Both the position numbers and the translations under genes were made by a program. Source: Chachezhania antarctica (GTDB lineage: Bacteria > Pseudomonadota > Alphaproteobacteria > Rhodobacterales > Rhodobacteraceae). Taken from it: 64,000 bases of DNA. Under the pieces are notes generated by a model. That model had not been told where the DNA came from and ran no database searches. It saw nothing but the letters and a program-made list of their open reading frames with translations. The stretch spans positions 1-64,000 of the forward strand of contig NZ_QZEX01000003.1 of assembly GCF_003646465.1 (NCBI RefSeq), in the 5' to 3' direction. Below, one piece after another: positions 49,104 to 60,922 of the stretch (the stretch's first letter is position 1; each line of letters opens with the position of its first letter).

Positions 49104-50555
49104 TCACTGCATGCAGCGCGCGACAGCGGCACGCCATCCGGCGCGAAGATCACGGGCGAAGGCCGGGTCGGCCGCGCACGAATACGCGATTGTCTCGTCC
49201 CCGGTCTCAAGCGCGGCTCCGGCGGCGGCAAAGGCCATGCGCGCGGCGCCCATGGCGCCGATCTCCTCGACGACCGAGGCCCGCACGTCGCATTGCAGGA
49301 TGTCGGCCTGCAACTGCATCAGGAACGCGTTGGAGGAGGCGCCGCCATCGGCCAGGAGCCCCGAAACCGGGGCACCGATATCGGCTTCCATCGCGGTGAA
49401 GACATCCGCCACCTGCAGGGCAATCGCCTCGAAGGTCGCGCGGGCTAGGTGGGCGGGCGTACTGCCGCCGGTCAGGCCCGTCACCAGCCCGGTCGCATCG
49501 TTGTTCCAGTGCGGCGCACCCAGCCCCGACAGGGCCGGAACGAAGACCACACCGCCCGACTCCGGCACCGTTTGTGCGAGGTCTGACAGCGCACGCGCGT
49601 CCGTGATGCCCAGCAGGCCCGACATGAAACCGGCCGCCTGCGCCGAGACGGTGATGTTGCCTTCCAGCGCATGGGCGGTGCCGTTGCGGTCACTCCACGC
49701 GATGGTGCTGGACAGCCCGTGGCGCGACTGGCGCCGTTCGGGCGTCAGGACCATCAGGGAGGACCCGGTGCCGTAGGTCGCCTTCACCGTTCCGGGCTGG
49801 CGCACGCCATGCCCATAAAGCGCGGCATGGCTGTCGCCCATCATCGCCCGGATCGGCACGCCCGCGGGCAGCGCGGTGGCGCCCGACGCGGTGTCCCCGA
49901 AATGACTGTCGGAAGCGCGGGGTTGCGGCAGGCAATCGGCGGCGGCGCCGAAGATCCGGGCCAGATCCGCGCTCCAGTCCAGCGCGGCGGTATCGAAAAG
50001 CTGGGTGCGGGACGCGTTGGAATGATCGGTCGCGAAAGAGGCGCCATCGGTGAGCTTCCACAGAAGCCATGCATCAACCGTTCCCGCCCGCAGGCGGCCG
50101 GCTTCCAGCAATGTCCGCGCCTCGGGCACTTCGCGCAGGACCCAGGCCAGCTTCGACGCCGGGAAGAGCGGGTTGATGGCAAGGCCGGTGGCGGCCTCGA
50201 CAACCGGCCCGTGACCTTCGGCGATCAGGGCGGCGCAGTCCTCCGCGGTCCGCCGGCATTGCCAGAGGATCGCGGGCGTGACCGGCTCCGACGTCTCCGC
50301 ATCCCACACGACGAGCGTCTCGCGTTGATTGGCAATCGCGATGGCGTCGATGCTGTCGGGGCCCGCGGCCATCGCCGCCTCGTCGATCACGGCGCGCGTG
50401 GCGTCCCAAATGGAGTGCGCCGATTGCTGCGACCAGCCCGGCCGGGGATACTCGGTCTGCGTCGACCGCGATGCCCGCGCAAGGATCGCGCCCGATCCGT
50501 CGATGACAAGCGCCTTGGTGTTGGTGGTGCCCTGGTCGATGGTGAGGACGCGCAT
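49104..50555 (-). CDS. apuK: FGGY carbohydrate kinase; probable D-apulose kinase
   Basis: 483 residues. FGGY-family fold: the N-terminal phosphate loop T-I-D-Q-G-T-T-N-T-K, W-Q-C-R-R-T, and a C-terminal G-L-L-A-D-G-G-A-S-S-N (ATP-binding). Phosphorylates a sugar or polyol with ATP. On its own it looks glycerol-kinase-like. In the same operon are a split transketolase and an L-fucose-isomerase-like enzyme, the set described for D-apiose to D-apulose 4-phosphate conversion, so D-apulose kinase is the best call. The gene is last in the minus-strand operon and 3 bases after the transketolase gene. Confidence 0.75.
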   Translation of the reverse strand: MRVLTIDQGTTNTKALVIDGSGAILARASRSTQTEYPRPGWSQQSAHSIWDATRAVIDEAAMAAGPDSIDAIAIANQRETLVVWDAETSEPVTPAILWQCRRTAEDCAALIAEGHGPVVEAATGLAINPLFPASKLAWVLREVPEARTLLEAGRLRAGTVDAWLLWKLTDGASFATDHSNASRTQLFDTAALDWSADLARIFGAAADCLPQPRASDSHFGDTASGATALPAGVPIRAMMGDSHAALYGHGVRQPGTVKATYGTGSSLMVLTPERRQSRHGLSSTIAWSDRNGTAHALEGNITVSAQAAGFMSGLLGITDARALSDLAQTVPESGGVVFVPALSGLGAPHWNNDATGLVTGLTGGSTPAHLARATFEAIALQVADVFTAMEADIGAPVSGLLADGGASSNAFLMQLQADILQCDVRASVVEEIGAMGAARMAFAAAGAALETGDETIAYSCAADPAFARDLRAGWRAAVARCMQ

Positions 50556-50558
50556 GGC

Positions 50559-51521
50559 TCAGCCCGGCTTGCGGTTCAGCGCCCGGCGGGCGGCCTCGGC
50601 TATGCCGGCCTCAGACAGGCCGAACTCACCGAAAAGGTAGTCCACCGATCCCGTCGGCATGAAGCCGGGGAAGCCCACCCGCTCCACCGGGACGGGCCGC
50701 GTGGCCGAGGTGAATTCCGCAACCGCACCGCCCAGACCGCCGCGCACCAGTGCCTCCTCGACGGTGACGATGGCGCCTGTCTCCTCGGCCGCACGCGCAA
50801 CCGCCGCTTCGTCCAGCGGTGCGATGGTGTGCATGTTCAGCACCCGCGCCGAGATACCGGCCCGGGCCAGGTCTGCCGCCGCGTTGTCGGCCAGATGAAC
50901 GGTCGTGCCGTTGGCGATGATCGTCACGTCGCTGCCATCGCGCACCCGTTCAGCCTTGCCGGGGGTGAAGACGCGGTTCTCGATCTCCAGCGTCGGCACC
51001 TTCATCCGCGAGATCCGCAGGTAGACCGGTCCGTCATGCGCGGCGGCCCATTTCACCGCCTCGGCGGTTTCCCAGGCATCGCTGGGGGCCACGATGGTGA
51101 TCGGGCCAAGCGCGCGCAGCCAGGCGTAGTCCTCGATGGAATGATGCGTCGCGCCCAGCTCGCCATAGGCGATGCCCGGGGACTGGCCCACCAGTTTCAC
51201 GTTGAACCCGGCATAGGCCACATCGGCCTTGATCTGTTCCAGCGCACGCCCCGTCAGGAAGCAGGCGGCGGCAGACACGAAGGGGATGCGCCCGCCATTG
51301 GCCAGCCCTGCGCCGACGCCGACCATGTTCTGTTCAGCAATGCCGACGTTGACAAGGCGGTCGGGAAACTTGTCGCGGAAACCGCCAAGGTTGGACGACC
51401 CGACACTGTCGTTCACGACGGCAACGATGCGCGTGTCGGCCGCGGCCAGATCTTCGAGCGTCGCGGCCCAGGCCTTGCGGCAATCGAATGTTTCGCGGGC
51501 TTGCAGGACAGCTTCGGCCAT
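50559..51521 (-). CDS. aptB: Transketolase, C-terminal subunit; probable apulose-4-phosphate transketolase subunit B
   Basis: 320 residues covering the pyrimidine-binding and C-terminal domains of transketolase. Visible: V-G-I-A-E-Q-N-M-V (catalytic Glu for thiamine diphosphate activation, about 85), H-S-I-E-D, and a C-terminal domain with E-E-A-L-V-R-G-G-L-G-G. The start at 51521 shares one base with the stop of the N-terminal subunit gene (TGATG). In the apiose pathway, the split enzyme converts apulose 4-phosphate and glyceraldehyde 3-phosphate to xylulose 5-phosphate and dihydroxyacetone phosphate. Confidence 0.8.
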   Translation of the reverse strand: MAEAVLQARETFDCRKAWAATLEDLAAADTRIVAVVNDSVGSSNLGGFRDKFPDRLVNVGIAEQNMVGVGAGLANGGRIPFVSAAACFLTGRALEQIKADVAYAGFNVKLVGQSPGIAYGELGATHHSIEDYAWLRALGPITIVAPSDAWETAEAVKWAAAHDGPVYLRISRMKVPTLEIENRVFTPGKAERVRDGSDVTIIANGTTVHLADNAAADLARAGISARVLNMHTIAPLDEAAVARAAEETGAIVTVEEALVRGGLGGAVAEFTSATRPVPVERVGFPGFMPTGSVDYLFGEFGLSEAGIAEAARRALNRKPG

Positions 51522-52357
51522 CAGACCAGCTCCTTCATCGCTTGTTCGTATTCCTCGGCGTTCGGCACGCCGTGATGCCACTTGGCCAGGCCTTCCATGA
51601 AGCTCACGCCCTTGCCCTTCACGGTGTTGGCGATCACGCAAAGCGGCTTGTCGCGCGCGCCCACCGGGGCGCCCAGCACGTCCAGCAGCGCGGCATGGTC
51701 ATGCCCGTCGACCTCGACGACCTCCCAGCCGAAGGCGCGGTACTTGTCGTCCAGCGGATCAAGGCCGTTGGTCTCCTCGGTCCCTGCCCCCTGCTGGAGC
51801 CGGTTGCGGTCGACGATCAGCGTCAGGTTCGCCAGCTTGCGGTTCCCGGCGACCATCGCGGCCTCCCAGTTCGATCCCTCCTGCTGTTCGCCGTCGCCCG
51901 TCAGCACGTAGGTGCGGTAGGACGCGCCGGTGATCTGCCCGGCGATCGCGATGCCAAGCGCCACCGGGAAGCCATGGCCCAGCGGCCCGGTGTTGGTTTC
52001 CACACCCGGCAGGTAGTTGCGGTTGGGGTGGCCGTTCAGCATCGAGCGGGGCCCCATGTAGGTTTCCAGCCAGTCCTGCGGGAAATAGCCGGCAGCGCAG
52101 AGCGCGGAATAAAGCACGCCGGTGGCATGGCCCTTCGACATCACGAACCGGTCGCGGGCGTCCCATTCGGGGCGGTCGGGATCGTAGTTCAGCACCCCGA
52201 AATACAGCGTCGACAGCACGTCGGTCGCCGAAAAGTCGCCGCCGATATGGCCCAGGTTCTTCTTGTAGACCATCTTAAGGGCCGTGCGGCGCATCCACAG
52301 CGCCTTCTGGCGGATCAGCTCGGTCGGGTCGGAATCGTTCCGCTGGGCGGTTGTCAT
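51521..52357 (-). CDS. aptA: Transketolase, N-terminal subunit; probable apulose-4-phosphate transketolase subunit A
   Basis: 278 residues covering the diphosphate-binding domain: G-H-I-G-G-D-F-S at about 35, M-S-K-G-H-A-T-G and the thiamine-binding G-D-G-E-Q-Q-E-G with N-R-N ending the motif (about 150-180). Split transketolases are normal in many bacteria. Translationally coupled to the next gene. Begins 8 bases after the isomerase gene stop, with a GGTTCTC-like leader and only a weak RBS. Confidence 0.8.
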   Translation of the reverse strand: MTTAQRNDSDPTELIRQKALWMRRTALKMVYKKNLGHIGGDFSATDVLSTLYFGVLNYDPDRPEWDARDRFVMSKGHATGVLYSALCAAGYFPQDWLETYMGPRSMLNGHPNRNYLPGVETNTGPLGHGFPVALGIAIAGQITGASYRTYVLTGDGEQQEGSNWEAAMVAGNRKLANLTLIVDRNRLQQGAGTEETNGLDPLDDKYRAFGWEVVEVDGHDHAALLDVLGAPVGARDKPLCVIANTVKGKGVSFMEGLAKWHHGVPNAEEYEQAMKELV

Positions 52358-52365
52358 GGAGAACC

Positions 52366-53832
52366 TCAGAAACGGTTGGGCATGGAGAGCTGGGGCTCAG
52401 GCGTGCCGTTGTGGTGGTAGATCGGCCAGCCCAGGTAGCGCGTGGCGGCCTCGTTCACGATGTCGGCGTGATGTCCGCGGACCATGGCGACGTGATGTTC
52501 GAACCCGTGCCGCGTGACGAACCGCATGAGCGTGCGCAGATCGCGGATCGAGGTGACGGCAATGCCACCGTCCATGCCGAACGGATCATCGGTGAAATCG
52601 CCTTCGCCGACATAGGCCTTGAGCATGCCGTTGCGATCGTCCGAGGACAGCCGGAAATAGGTCATCGGACCGGGCTGGACCTTGCCCTTGACCGCGCCGA
52701 AGCACTTCTCGCGCCCGATGACTTCGCCCAGCACGTCCAGTTCGCCCACTTCCGGCGTCTCGCCCAGGAAGCTCTTGGGGTAGTTGCCGCAATGGGTGCA
52801 GACGCATTTGTCCACCTCATTGCCGTAATTGTTGTTCCAGTCGAGAATGGCGGCCGGCGCGCCCGAGGCCAGCGTCAGCGCGTACATCGACACCGCGCCC
52901 ATCACGTCGACCTCGCAGGCCGACGGCATCAGGTCCTCGCCCATCATCGACATGGTCAGGCAGGTGGCGCAGCCGAAATTGTCCTGCAGCGAGCGCCAGC
53001 ACTGGATGGCCGAGGCATCGCATTCGTTCTCGTCGATCCAGCGATTGACGGCCAGTGTCCACTTGCCCTGCTTCAGCACCTGCCCGTCGCGGATATGCGC
53101 GGGGATCGTGCCGTAGCCGCGGATGCGGCCCAGCTTTTCGTGCAGTTCGGTATCGTCGTCGGGGATGGCCTCGGCCGCGGCGATCAGCTCGGACAGGTCG
53201 GCGGTGACCACGGTCATGCCGGACGCCTGCAACAGCTTTTCCGAATAGCGCATGGTCTGGAACGGGCCGGTGCGGGCGCCGATGGCGCCGACACGCGCGT
53301 TCTTCAGCCCGCGCACCGTGCGGCACAGGCGCGAGAACCGTTCCAGATCGGCACCGAAGCTTTCGCTGTCCACGTCGCAGGTGTGCTGGGTGGTTTCGGT
53401 AAAGGGTACGCCGTATTGCCACAGGTTGTTCGACACGCTGATCTTGCCGCAGAAGGCATCCCGGCGGGAATGCACGTCGACCTTGTCGATCTCGTCGTTG
53501 CTGGCCTGCAGCAGGATCGGCACGTCAAGCTTCGTGCGGTTGATCAGCTCGATCACCGCGATCTCGTCGCCGAAGTTCGGCAGGCAGATGACAAGGCCGT
53601 CGATCTCGTCCCGGTGTGCCTTGAAATGATCGGCATACAGTTTCGCATCGTCGATGGACTGGACCGCGCCGTTTGCCGTGGCCTCGAACGGCAGCGTGAC
53701 GATGTCGACGCCCAACCGGTCCAGCTGCGCGGTCACCTGATCGCGGGCATCCCGGCATGGTGCCGGGCTGAAGAATGCGCGGCTGCCTATGATGACGCCC
53801 AGCGTCGTCTTTCGGTTGGCTGTTCTGATCAC
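52366..53832 (-). CDS. apsA: L-fucose/L-arabinose-isomerase-like sugar isomerase; probable D-apiose isomerase
   Basis: 488 residues from a GTG at 53832 preceded by GGAGGAAG. The fold of the L-fucose isomerase superfamily is indicated by V-I-I-G-S-R-A-F-F-S at the N terminus, L-P-N-F-G-D-E, W-I-D-E-N-E-C-D-A-S and A-C-E-V-D-V-M-G (metal-binding Glu/Asp region, about 315-330), and a C-terminal R-G-H-H-A-D. It should interconvert an aldose and ketose. With kinase and transketolase in one operon, D-apiose to D-apulose is the best match; an L-fucose- or L-arabinose-type role is less likely because the aldolase/epimerase partners are missing. Confidence 0.75.
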   Translation of the reverse strand: MIRTANRKTTLGVIIGSRAFFSPAPCRDARDQVTAQLDRLGVDIVTLPFEATANGAVQSIDDAKLYADHFKAHRDEIDGLVICLPNFGDEIAVIELINRTKLDVPILLQASNDEIDKVDVHSRRDAFCGKISVSNNLWQYGVPFTETTQHTCDVDSESFGADLERFSRLCRTVRGLKNARVGAIGARTGPFQTMRYSEKLLQASGMTVVTADLSELIAAAEAIPDDDTELHEKLGRIRGYGTIPAHIRDGQVLKQGKWTLAVNRWIDENECDASAIQCWRSLQDNFGCATCLTMSMMGEDLMPSACEVDVMGAVSMYALTLASGAPAAILDWNNNYGNEVDKCVCTHCGNYPKSFLGETPEVGELDVLGEVIGREKCFGAVKGKVQPGPMTYFRLSSDDRNGMLKAYVGEGDFTDDPFGMDGGIAVTSIRDLRTLMRFVTRHGFEHHVAMVRGHHADIVNEAATRYLGWPIYHHNGTPEPQLSMPNRF

Positions 53833-55110
<1,278 letters not shown>

Positions 55111-55129
55111 GCCCGGACACGGAAGAACG

Positions 55130-55160
55130 GGCGCGCGGACTGGGCTTCTTTCCGCGCGCC
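55130..55160 (+). other. Strong intercistronic hairpin after the binding-protein gene
   Basis: Perfect 10-bp stem GGCGCGCGGA / TCCGCGCGCC with an 11-base loop, 20 bases after the binding-protein stop and before the DUF2291 gene. It may stabilise or attenuate the transcript, keeping the binding protein in excess. Confidence 0.6.
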
Positions 55161-55186
55161 GCCCGCATTTCCGGAATGGAAACCGC

Positions 55187-55827
55187 ATGAGATCCACACA
55201 TTTTCTCCTCGCCGGTCTCTTGGCCGTGGCGTCCCTGTCGGGCTGCAAGATCGTGGTCGACGAAGAAGACGACGGTACCGCGATCGCCGAAGGTGCCGCC
55301 GGGGACGACGCGCGGACCGCCCTTCGTATCGATGAAACCTTCGAAGGCCGCCTGCTGCCCTACATCCGCGACAACGCCGTTCCGGTGGCGCAGCTGCGCA
55401 CCGACATCGCCGCCGGTCTGGATGCGGCCGGCGAGGCCAGCGGCCATCGCGGCGCCGGCGCCGGCGCGGCCTGGAACTTCCCCGTTTCGGGCGAAGGCGT
55501 GGTGGTGGCGGCGAAGCTCGACACCCGCGCCCGCTCGGCCGCGCTCGATACCGATGGCGATGGCACGGCCGATGTCACGCTGCAGCTGGGCCCGGTCATC
55601 CGCGGCACGGCCCTGCGCGACGTGGCCCCTTTCTACAATTTCGACGATTTCCGCGACCAGATCGAGTTCGCGAAGCTGGGCCGCGCCATCAACGATGAAT
55701 CCTCGGCCCGGATAAAGGTGCCCGAGGGCGATCTGACGGACCTGACCATCGGCTTCGTGGGCGTCGTGCCGCTGAAATCCGCGGACGAGGAGCTCGTCGT
55801 GACCCCGACCCGGGTCGAGGTGGACAA

Positions 55828-55831
<4 letters not shown>
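55187..55831 (+). CDS. DUF2291 lipoprotein
   Basis: 214 residues. A lipoprotein signal (about 1-20) ends in the lipobox L-S-G-C, so Cys20 would be lipidated in the inner or outer membrane. The mature part has a long, beta-rich domain of the DUF2291 family with A-W-N-F-P-V-S-G-E-G and Y-N-F-D-D-F-R-D-Q-I-E-F. DUF2291 genes recur inside Rbs-type operons, but the role is not known. It overlaps the ATPase gene by 4 bases (GTGA), which indicates co-translation. Confidence 0.8.
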
Positions 55832-57362
<1,531 letters not shown>

Positions 57363-57366
<4 letters not shown>

Positions 57367-58424
57367 CAACCGTGACCGACAAATCGCGCCCGTCCACCGG
57401 GACCAACTGGCTTCTTCTGCTGCTCAAGGCCCGGACCTTCGTGGCCCTGATCCTCGTGCTGGCCTATTTCTCCTTCGCCGCGCCCAATTTCCTGAGCGCG
57501 GCCAACGCGGTCCTCGTCTCCAAGCACGTGGCCATCAACGCATTCCTGGCCATCGGCATGACCTTCGTCATCATCACCGGGGGGATCGATCTTTCGGTGG
57601 GTTCCGTGGTGGGGCTTTGCGGCATGGTCGCGGGCTGGCTGTTGCTGAATGGCGTAGACCCGGGCCTGGGCTGGTCGATCCAGTTCAACACCTTCGAAAT
57701 CGTGCTGATCGTCTGCTGTGTCGGCATCTTCGTGGGCTGGATGAACGGGATGCTGATAACGCGGTTCGGGGTGGCGCCCTTCATCGCAACGCTGGGCATG
57801 CTCTATGTCGCACGGGGTGCGGCGCTGCTGTCCTCGGGCGGGCGGACGTTCCCCAACCTCAACGGCAACCCGGACTACGGCTCGGCCAGCTTTCCGCAGA
57901 TCGGGGCCGGGACGTTCCTGGGCCTGCCGATCATGATCTGGATGCTGATCGGCGTGACGCTGGTGGCCACCTACATCGCCAATCGCACCCCCTTGGGCCG
58001 GCATATCTACGCGGTCGGCGGCAACGAACGCGGCGCGGCGTTGTCGGGCGTGCGCGTCCAGCGGGTCAAGGTCTTCGTCTACATGTTCTCGGGGCTGATG
58101 GCGGCGCTGGTGGGGCTGATCATCGCCTCGCAGCTCAAGGCCGCGCACCCGGCGACGGGCGAATTCTTCGAGCTGAACGCCATCGCCGCCGCCGTGCTGG
58201 GCGGCACGTCCATGTCGGGCGGGCGCGGGCGGATCATCGGCACCATCGTCGGCGCCTTCGTCATCGGCATCCTGTCGGACGGGCTGATCATGATGGGCGT
58301 GTCATCGTTCTGGCAGATGGTCATCAAGGGCCTCGTCATCATCGCCGCCGTGGTCATCGATCAGGCGCAAAGCCGCATACAGGCGCGTGTCGCGCTCGCG
58401 CAGGAGGCGGGCATGGCGAAATAG
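57363..58424 (+). CDS. Rbs-type sugar ABC permease (RbsC-like)
   Basis: 353 residues with about nine membrane segments. T-G-G-I-D-L-S-V-G-S (about 79-88) and A-V-G-G-N-E-R-G-A-A-L-S-G (about 218-230) are RbsC hallmarks. The start at 57363 overlaps the ATPase stop; the longer upstream frame is a shadow. Last transport gene of the operon; a DeoR gene follows 88 bases on. Confidence 0.92.
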
Positions 58425-58512
58425 ACGGGCGGCGCTTGTTGGGGCGGGCGGTTGCAAGTAACTAGAGCCGAACCCTCGGCGTCCATTCGGCGAGCAGCAG
58501 AAAGGCAGCGAA

Positions 58513-59322
58513 GTGTCCGGAAAACACATGTCCGATCGCAGCGAAAGCATGACGGGACTTCTTTCGGAGCCACGCCGCCGCCGTATCCTGGCCTGGATCG
58601 AAGAGGAGGGCTCGGCCCGGGTCCGTGATCTTTCGGGCGCCTTCAAGGTGTCGGAGGCGACCATCCGGCAGGATCTGGAGCGGCTGGAACGCGAAGGCCA
58701 CATCACCCGCGAACATGGCGGCGCCTTTCTGAATACCACGCCGGCGCAACCCGGCAGCATGACGCTGCACCACCAGGACAACATGGATCGCAAGAGCAAG
58801 ATCGGCAATCTTGCGGCCCAGCTTGTCGAGGATGGCGAGACACTGATCCTGGATGCGGGCACGACCACGACCGAAGTCGCGACACGGCTGACCACGCGCA
58901 AGAACCTGACGGTCATCACCAATGCGCTCAACATCGCGGTGATCCTGGGCTCTGTGCCCGGCAACGAGGTGCACATGCCCGGGGGCCAGTTCAAGGCCCC
59001 CACCCTGTCGTTGTCAGGTGACAAGTCGGTCGACTATTTCCGCAACATCTTCGCCGGAAAGCTGTTCCTGGCCACCGCGGGCGTCGCGCTGGATGCGGGG
59101 CTGACCTATCCCAGCTTTGCCGATCTTCAATTGAAGGAGGCGATGATCGAAGCGGCCAGCCACGTCTACCTTGTGGCCGACAGCACCAAGATCAACCTCG
59201 CCTCCTTCACCCGGCTGGGGGCGCTTGAGCTGATCAACTCCTTCATCACCGACGACGGCATATCCGATGCCGACGCCAAGGCTTTCGAAAGCCGCGGGAT
59301 CGAGGTCCTGATCGCGCGCTAG
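58513..59322 (+). CDS. DeoR-family regulator of the apiose-type operons
   Basis: 269 residues from a GTG at 58513; ATG at 58528 (MSDRSES) is nearly as good. DeoR winged helix (about 15-75; A-R-V-R-D-L-S-G-A-F-K-V-S-E-A-T-I-R-Q-D) and sensor domain with L-D-A-G-T-T-T-T-E-V-A and D-S-T-K-I-N. The phosphate-sensing loop suggests a sugar-phosphate effector, such as apulose phosphate. It is the last gene of the ABC cluster and probably controls the TTTCG sites at 53867-54099. Confidence 0.9.
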   Translation: MSGKHMSDRSESMTGLLSEPRRRRILAWIEEEGSARVRDLSGAFKVSEATIRQDLERLEREGHITREHGGAFLNTTPAQPGSMTLHHQDNMDRKSKIGNLAAQLVEDGETLILDAGTTTTEVATRLTTRKNLTVITNALNIAVILGSVPGNEVHMPGGQFKAPTLSLSGDKSVDYFRNIFAGKLFLATAGVALDAGLTYPSFADLQLKEAMIEAASHVYLVADSTKINLASFTRLGALELINSFITDDGISDADAKAFESRGIEVLIAR

Positions 59323-59332
59323 GCCGCTTCGG

Positions 59333-59809
59333 TCAGGCTGCCACGCCCGGGCCATCCGGCGCCGTGTCCAGCCCGCGGTGCAGGTCGGTCGTAAAGACGG
59401 CCGCCTCGGCTGCCTCCCGGCCCTTCTTCACGAAATGCGCATGGAAGAACGACGCGTGTTCCTCGCTGGGCTGGAAATGATGCGGCGTCAGCGAGACCGA
59501 GAACACCGGCACACCTGTCGCAAGCTGGACGTCCATGAGCCCGGACACGACCGCCTGCGCCACGAAATCATGCCGGTAGATGCCGCCATCGACCACCAGC
59601 GCCGCGCCGACAACACCGTCGAAACGGCCCGTTTCGGCCAGCTTGCGTGCCAGAAGCGGCATTTCGAAGGCGCCCGGCACATCGAAGCTTTCGACATGCG
59701 CCTGCGGCGCGATTTCCGCGATCCGTGCGGTGAACCCGGCAAAGGCCTGATCGACGATCTCGGCGTGCCAGCGTGCCTTGATGAAGGCGAAGGTTGGGGA
59801 TTTTGTCAT
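59333..59809 (-). CDS. ribH: 6,7-dimethyl-8-ribityllumazine synthase (RibH2-like)
   Basis: 158 residues. Lumazine synthase motifs: F-A-F-I-K-A-R-W-H near the N terminus, V-P-G-A-F-E-M-P (about 50-57), G-A-A-L-V-V-D-G-G-I-Y-R-H-D-F-V-A (about 75-91) with the catalytic His, and V-S-L-T-P-H-H-F-Q. It makes the riboflavin precursor lumazine in the cytoplasm. The sequence resembles the type II (RibH2) group of alphaproteobacteria. The start at 59809 is preferred; the FMN riboswitch ends 75 bases upstream. No other rib gene lies nearby, so this is a stand-alone, flavin-controlled copy. Confidence 0.9.
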   Translation of the reverse strand: MTKSPTFAFIKARWHAEIVDQAFAGFTARIAEIAPQAHVESFDVPGAFEMPLLARKLAETGRFDGVVGAALVVDGGIYRHDFVAQAVVSGLMDVQLATGVPVFSVSLTPHHFQPSEEHASFFHAHFVKKGREAAEAAVFTTDLHRGLDTAPDGPGVAA

Positions 59810-60112
59810 GCGTCGTGGTCCTTTCCAAATGACAAGATCCCAGAGCATGCACGCAACAACGCCCCCGTCGCGGGACCGTCGCTGCATTCTCTTCCATCCG
59901 GACTATGACCGTCGGCCCCGGAATTTCACCGGTGTCTGCTGACCCGCCCCGGGGGGGCGGCGCTCGCGGGCTTTCACCGCCGGTGGGGAATTTCACCCCG
60001 CCCTGAGAATGAAAACCGCATATGATCGGCAAATGCTGCCGTCAAGGGTTTGGCGCCGATCACGCCAACCGACAGGACGCCGGCCGGTTCGCGTTGCCCG
60101 GCCGCGGCGCTG
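59810..60112. promoter_or_regulatory. Leader region of ribH with an FMN riboswitch
   Basis: Non-coding gap between ribH and the permease gene. It is mostly filled by the RFN element at 59885-60011; the remaining 75 bases before ribH hold its ribosome-binding region, and the roughly 100 bases beyond 60012 hold the promoter. No gene seen. Confidence 0.7.
59885..60011 (-). ncRNA. FMN riboswitch (RFN element)
   Basis: On the minus strand the canonical blocks are present in order: TCTCAGGGCGGGGTGAAATT, CCCCACCGGCGGT, AAAGCCCGCGAGCG, a GC-rich variable stem, GGTCAGCAGACACCGGTGA, AATTCCGGGGCCGACGGTCA, TAGTCCGGATGG and GAGAATGC. This is the conserved RFN core and will fold around FMN. It lies 75 bases before ribH, whose expression it should turn down when FMN is plentiful. 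Confidence 0.95.
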
Positions 60113-60922
60113 CTAGTGGCCCACCTTCGCCAGCACATCCGATTTCAGGAAACGCTCGATCACCAGCATGAAGGCGACGGAGGGCACCAGCAGCAGAAGC
60201 GCCGTGATCGACGCGATCTGGTAGTTGCCTTCCATCGACGCCGTGAACAGCAGCAACGGCATCGTCGTGATGTCGGGGACACCGACGAAATAGGTGCCCG
60301 TGAATTCATCGAGCGAGATCAGGAACACGAAGATCGCGCTGGCCATCAGGCCCGGCAGCGCCAGCGGCAGCGTCACGGTGAAGAACACGCGCAGGGGGCG
60401 CGCCCCCATGTTCGCGGCGGCTTCCTCAAGCTCGCGATCCACGGCGCCGAAGGCCGCCGCCGCGATCCAGACGGAAAAGACCATGCCCTGCAGCGCATGG
60501 ACCAGCACCACCCCAAGGAACGTGCCGTTCAGCCCGATCGTGTAGAAGATCCGCGCGATGTTCATGTGCACGGCCAGCGACGGGAACGCCTGCGGCAGCA
60601 GGAACAGCAGCAGGAAGACCACGCGAAACGGCAACCGGCCCCGCCCCAGCGCTAGCCCCGCCGGGATCGCGAAGGCCAGCGACACGACGACCGTCATGCA
60701 CGCGATCAGGACCGAGTTCACGAGCGACACCATCGCGTTGCCCTGCGGCCGGAACACCCGTTCCCAGAACGCGAACCCGTAGGCCTGCGGCAGTTTCGCC
60801 GGGAAGTACCATTGCTCGGTAAAGGCCCAGAGGATCATGTTCGAGATCGGCCCGAAGATCGCCAGCGCCAGCAAGGCCAGCACCAGCCCGACAAGAGTGG
60901 ACCGCAGCAGCCCCGGCATCAT
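60113..60922 (-). CDS. Pot/Fbp-type ABC permease, second subunit (PotC-like)
   Basis: 269 residues with six membrane segments. EAA loop E-L-E-E-A-A-A-N-M-G-A-R-P (about 150-162). Starts at ATGATG (60922 or 60919), overlapping the stop of the first permease gene. Belongs to the family of spermidine/putrescine, thiamine or iron importers. Probable last gene of the operon. Confidence 0.88.
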   Translation of the reverse strand: MMPGLLRSTLVGLVLALLALAIFGPISNMILWAFTEQWYFPAKLPQAYGFAFWERVFRPQGNAMVSLVNSVLIACMTVVVSLAFAIPAGLALGRGRLPFRVVFLLLFLLPQAFPSLAVHMNIARIFYTIGLNGTFLGVVLVHALQGMVFSVWIAAAAFGAVDRELEEAAANMGARPLRVFFTVTLPLALPGLMASAIFVFLISLDEFTGTYFVGVPDITTMPLLLFTASMEGNYQIASITALLLLVPSVAFMLVIERFLKSDVLAKVGH

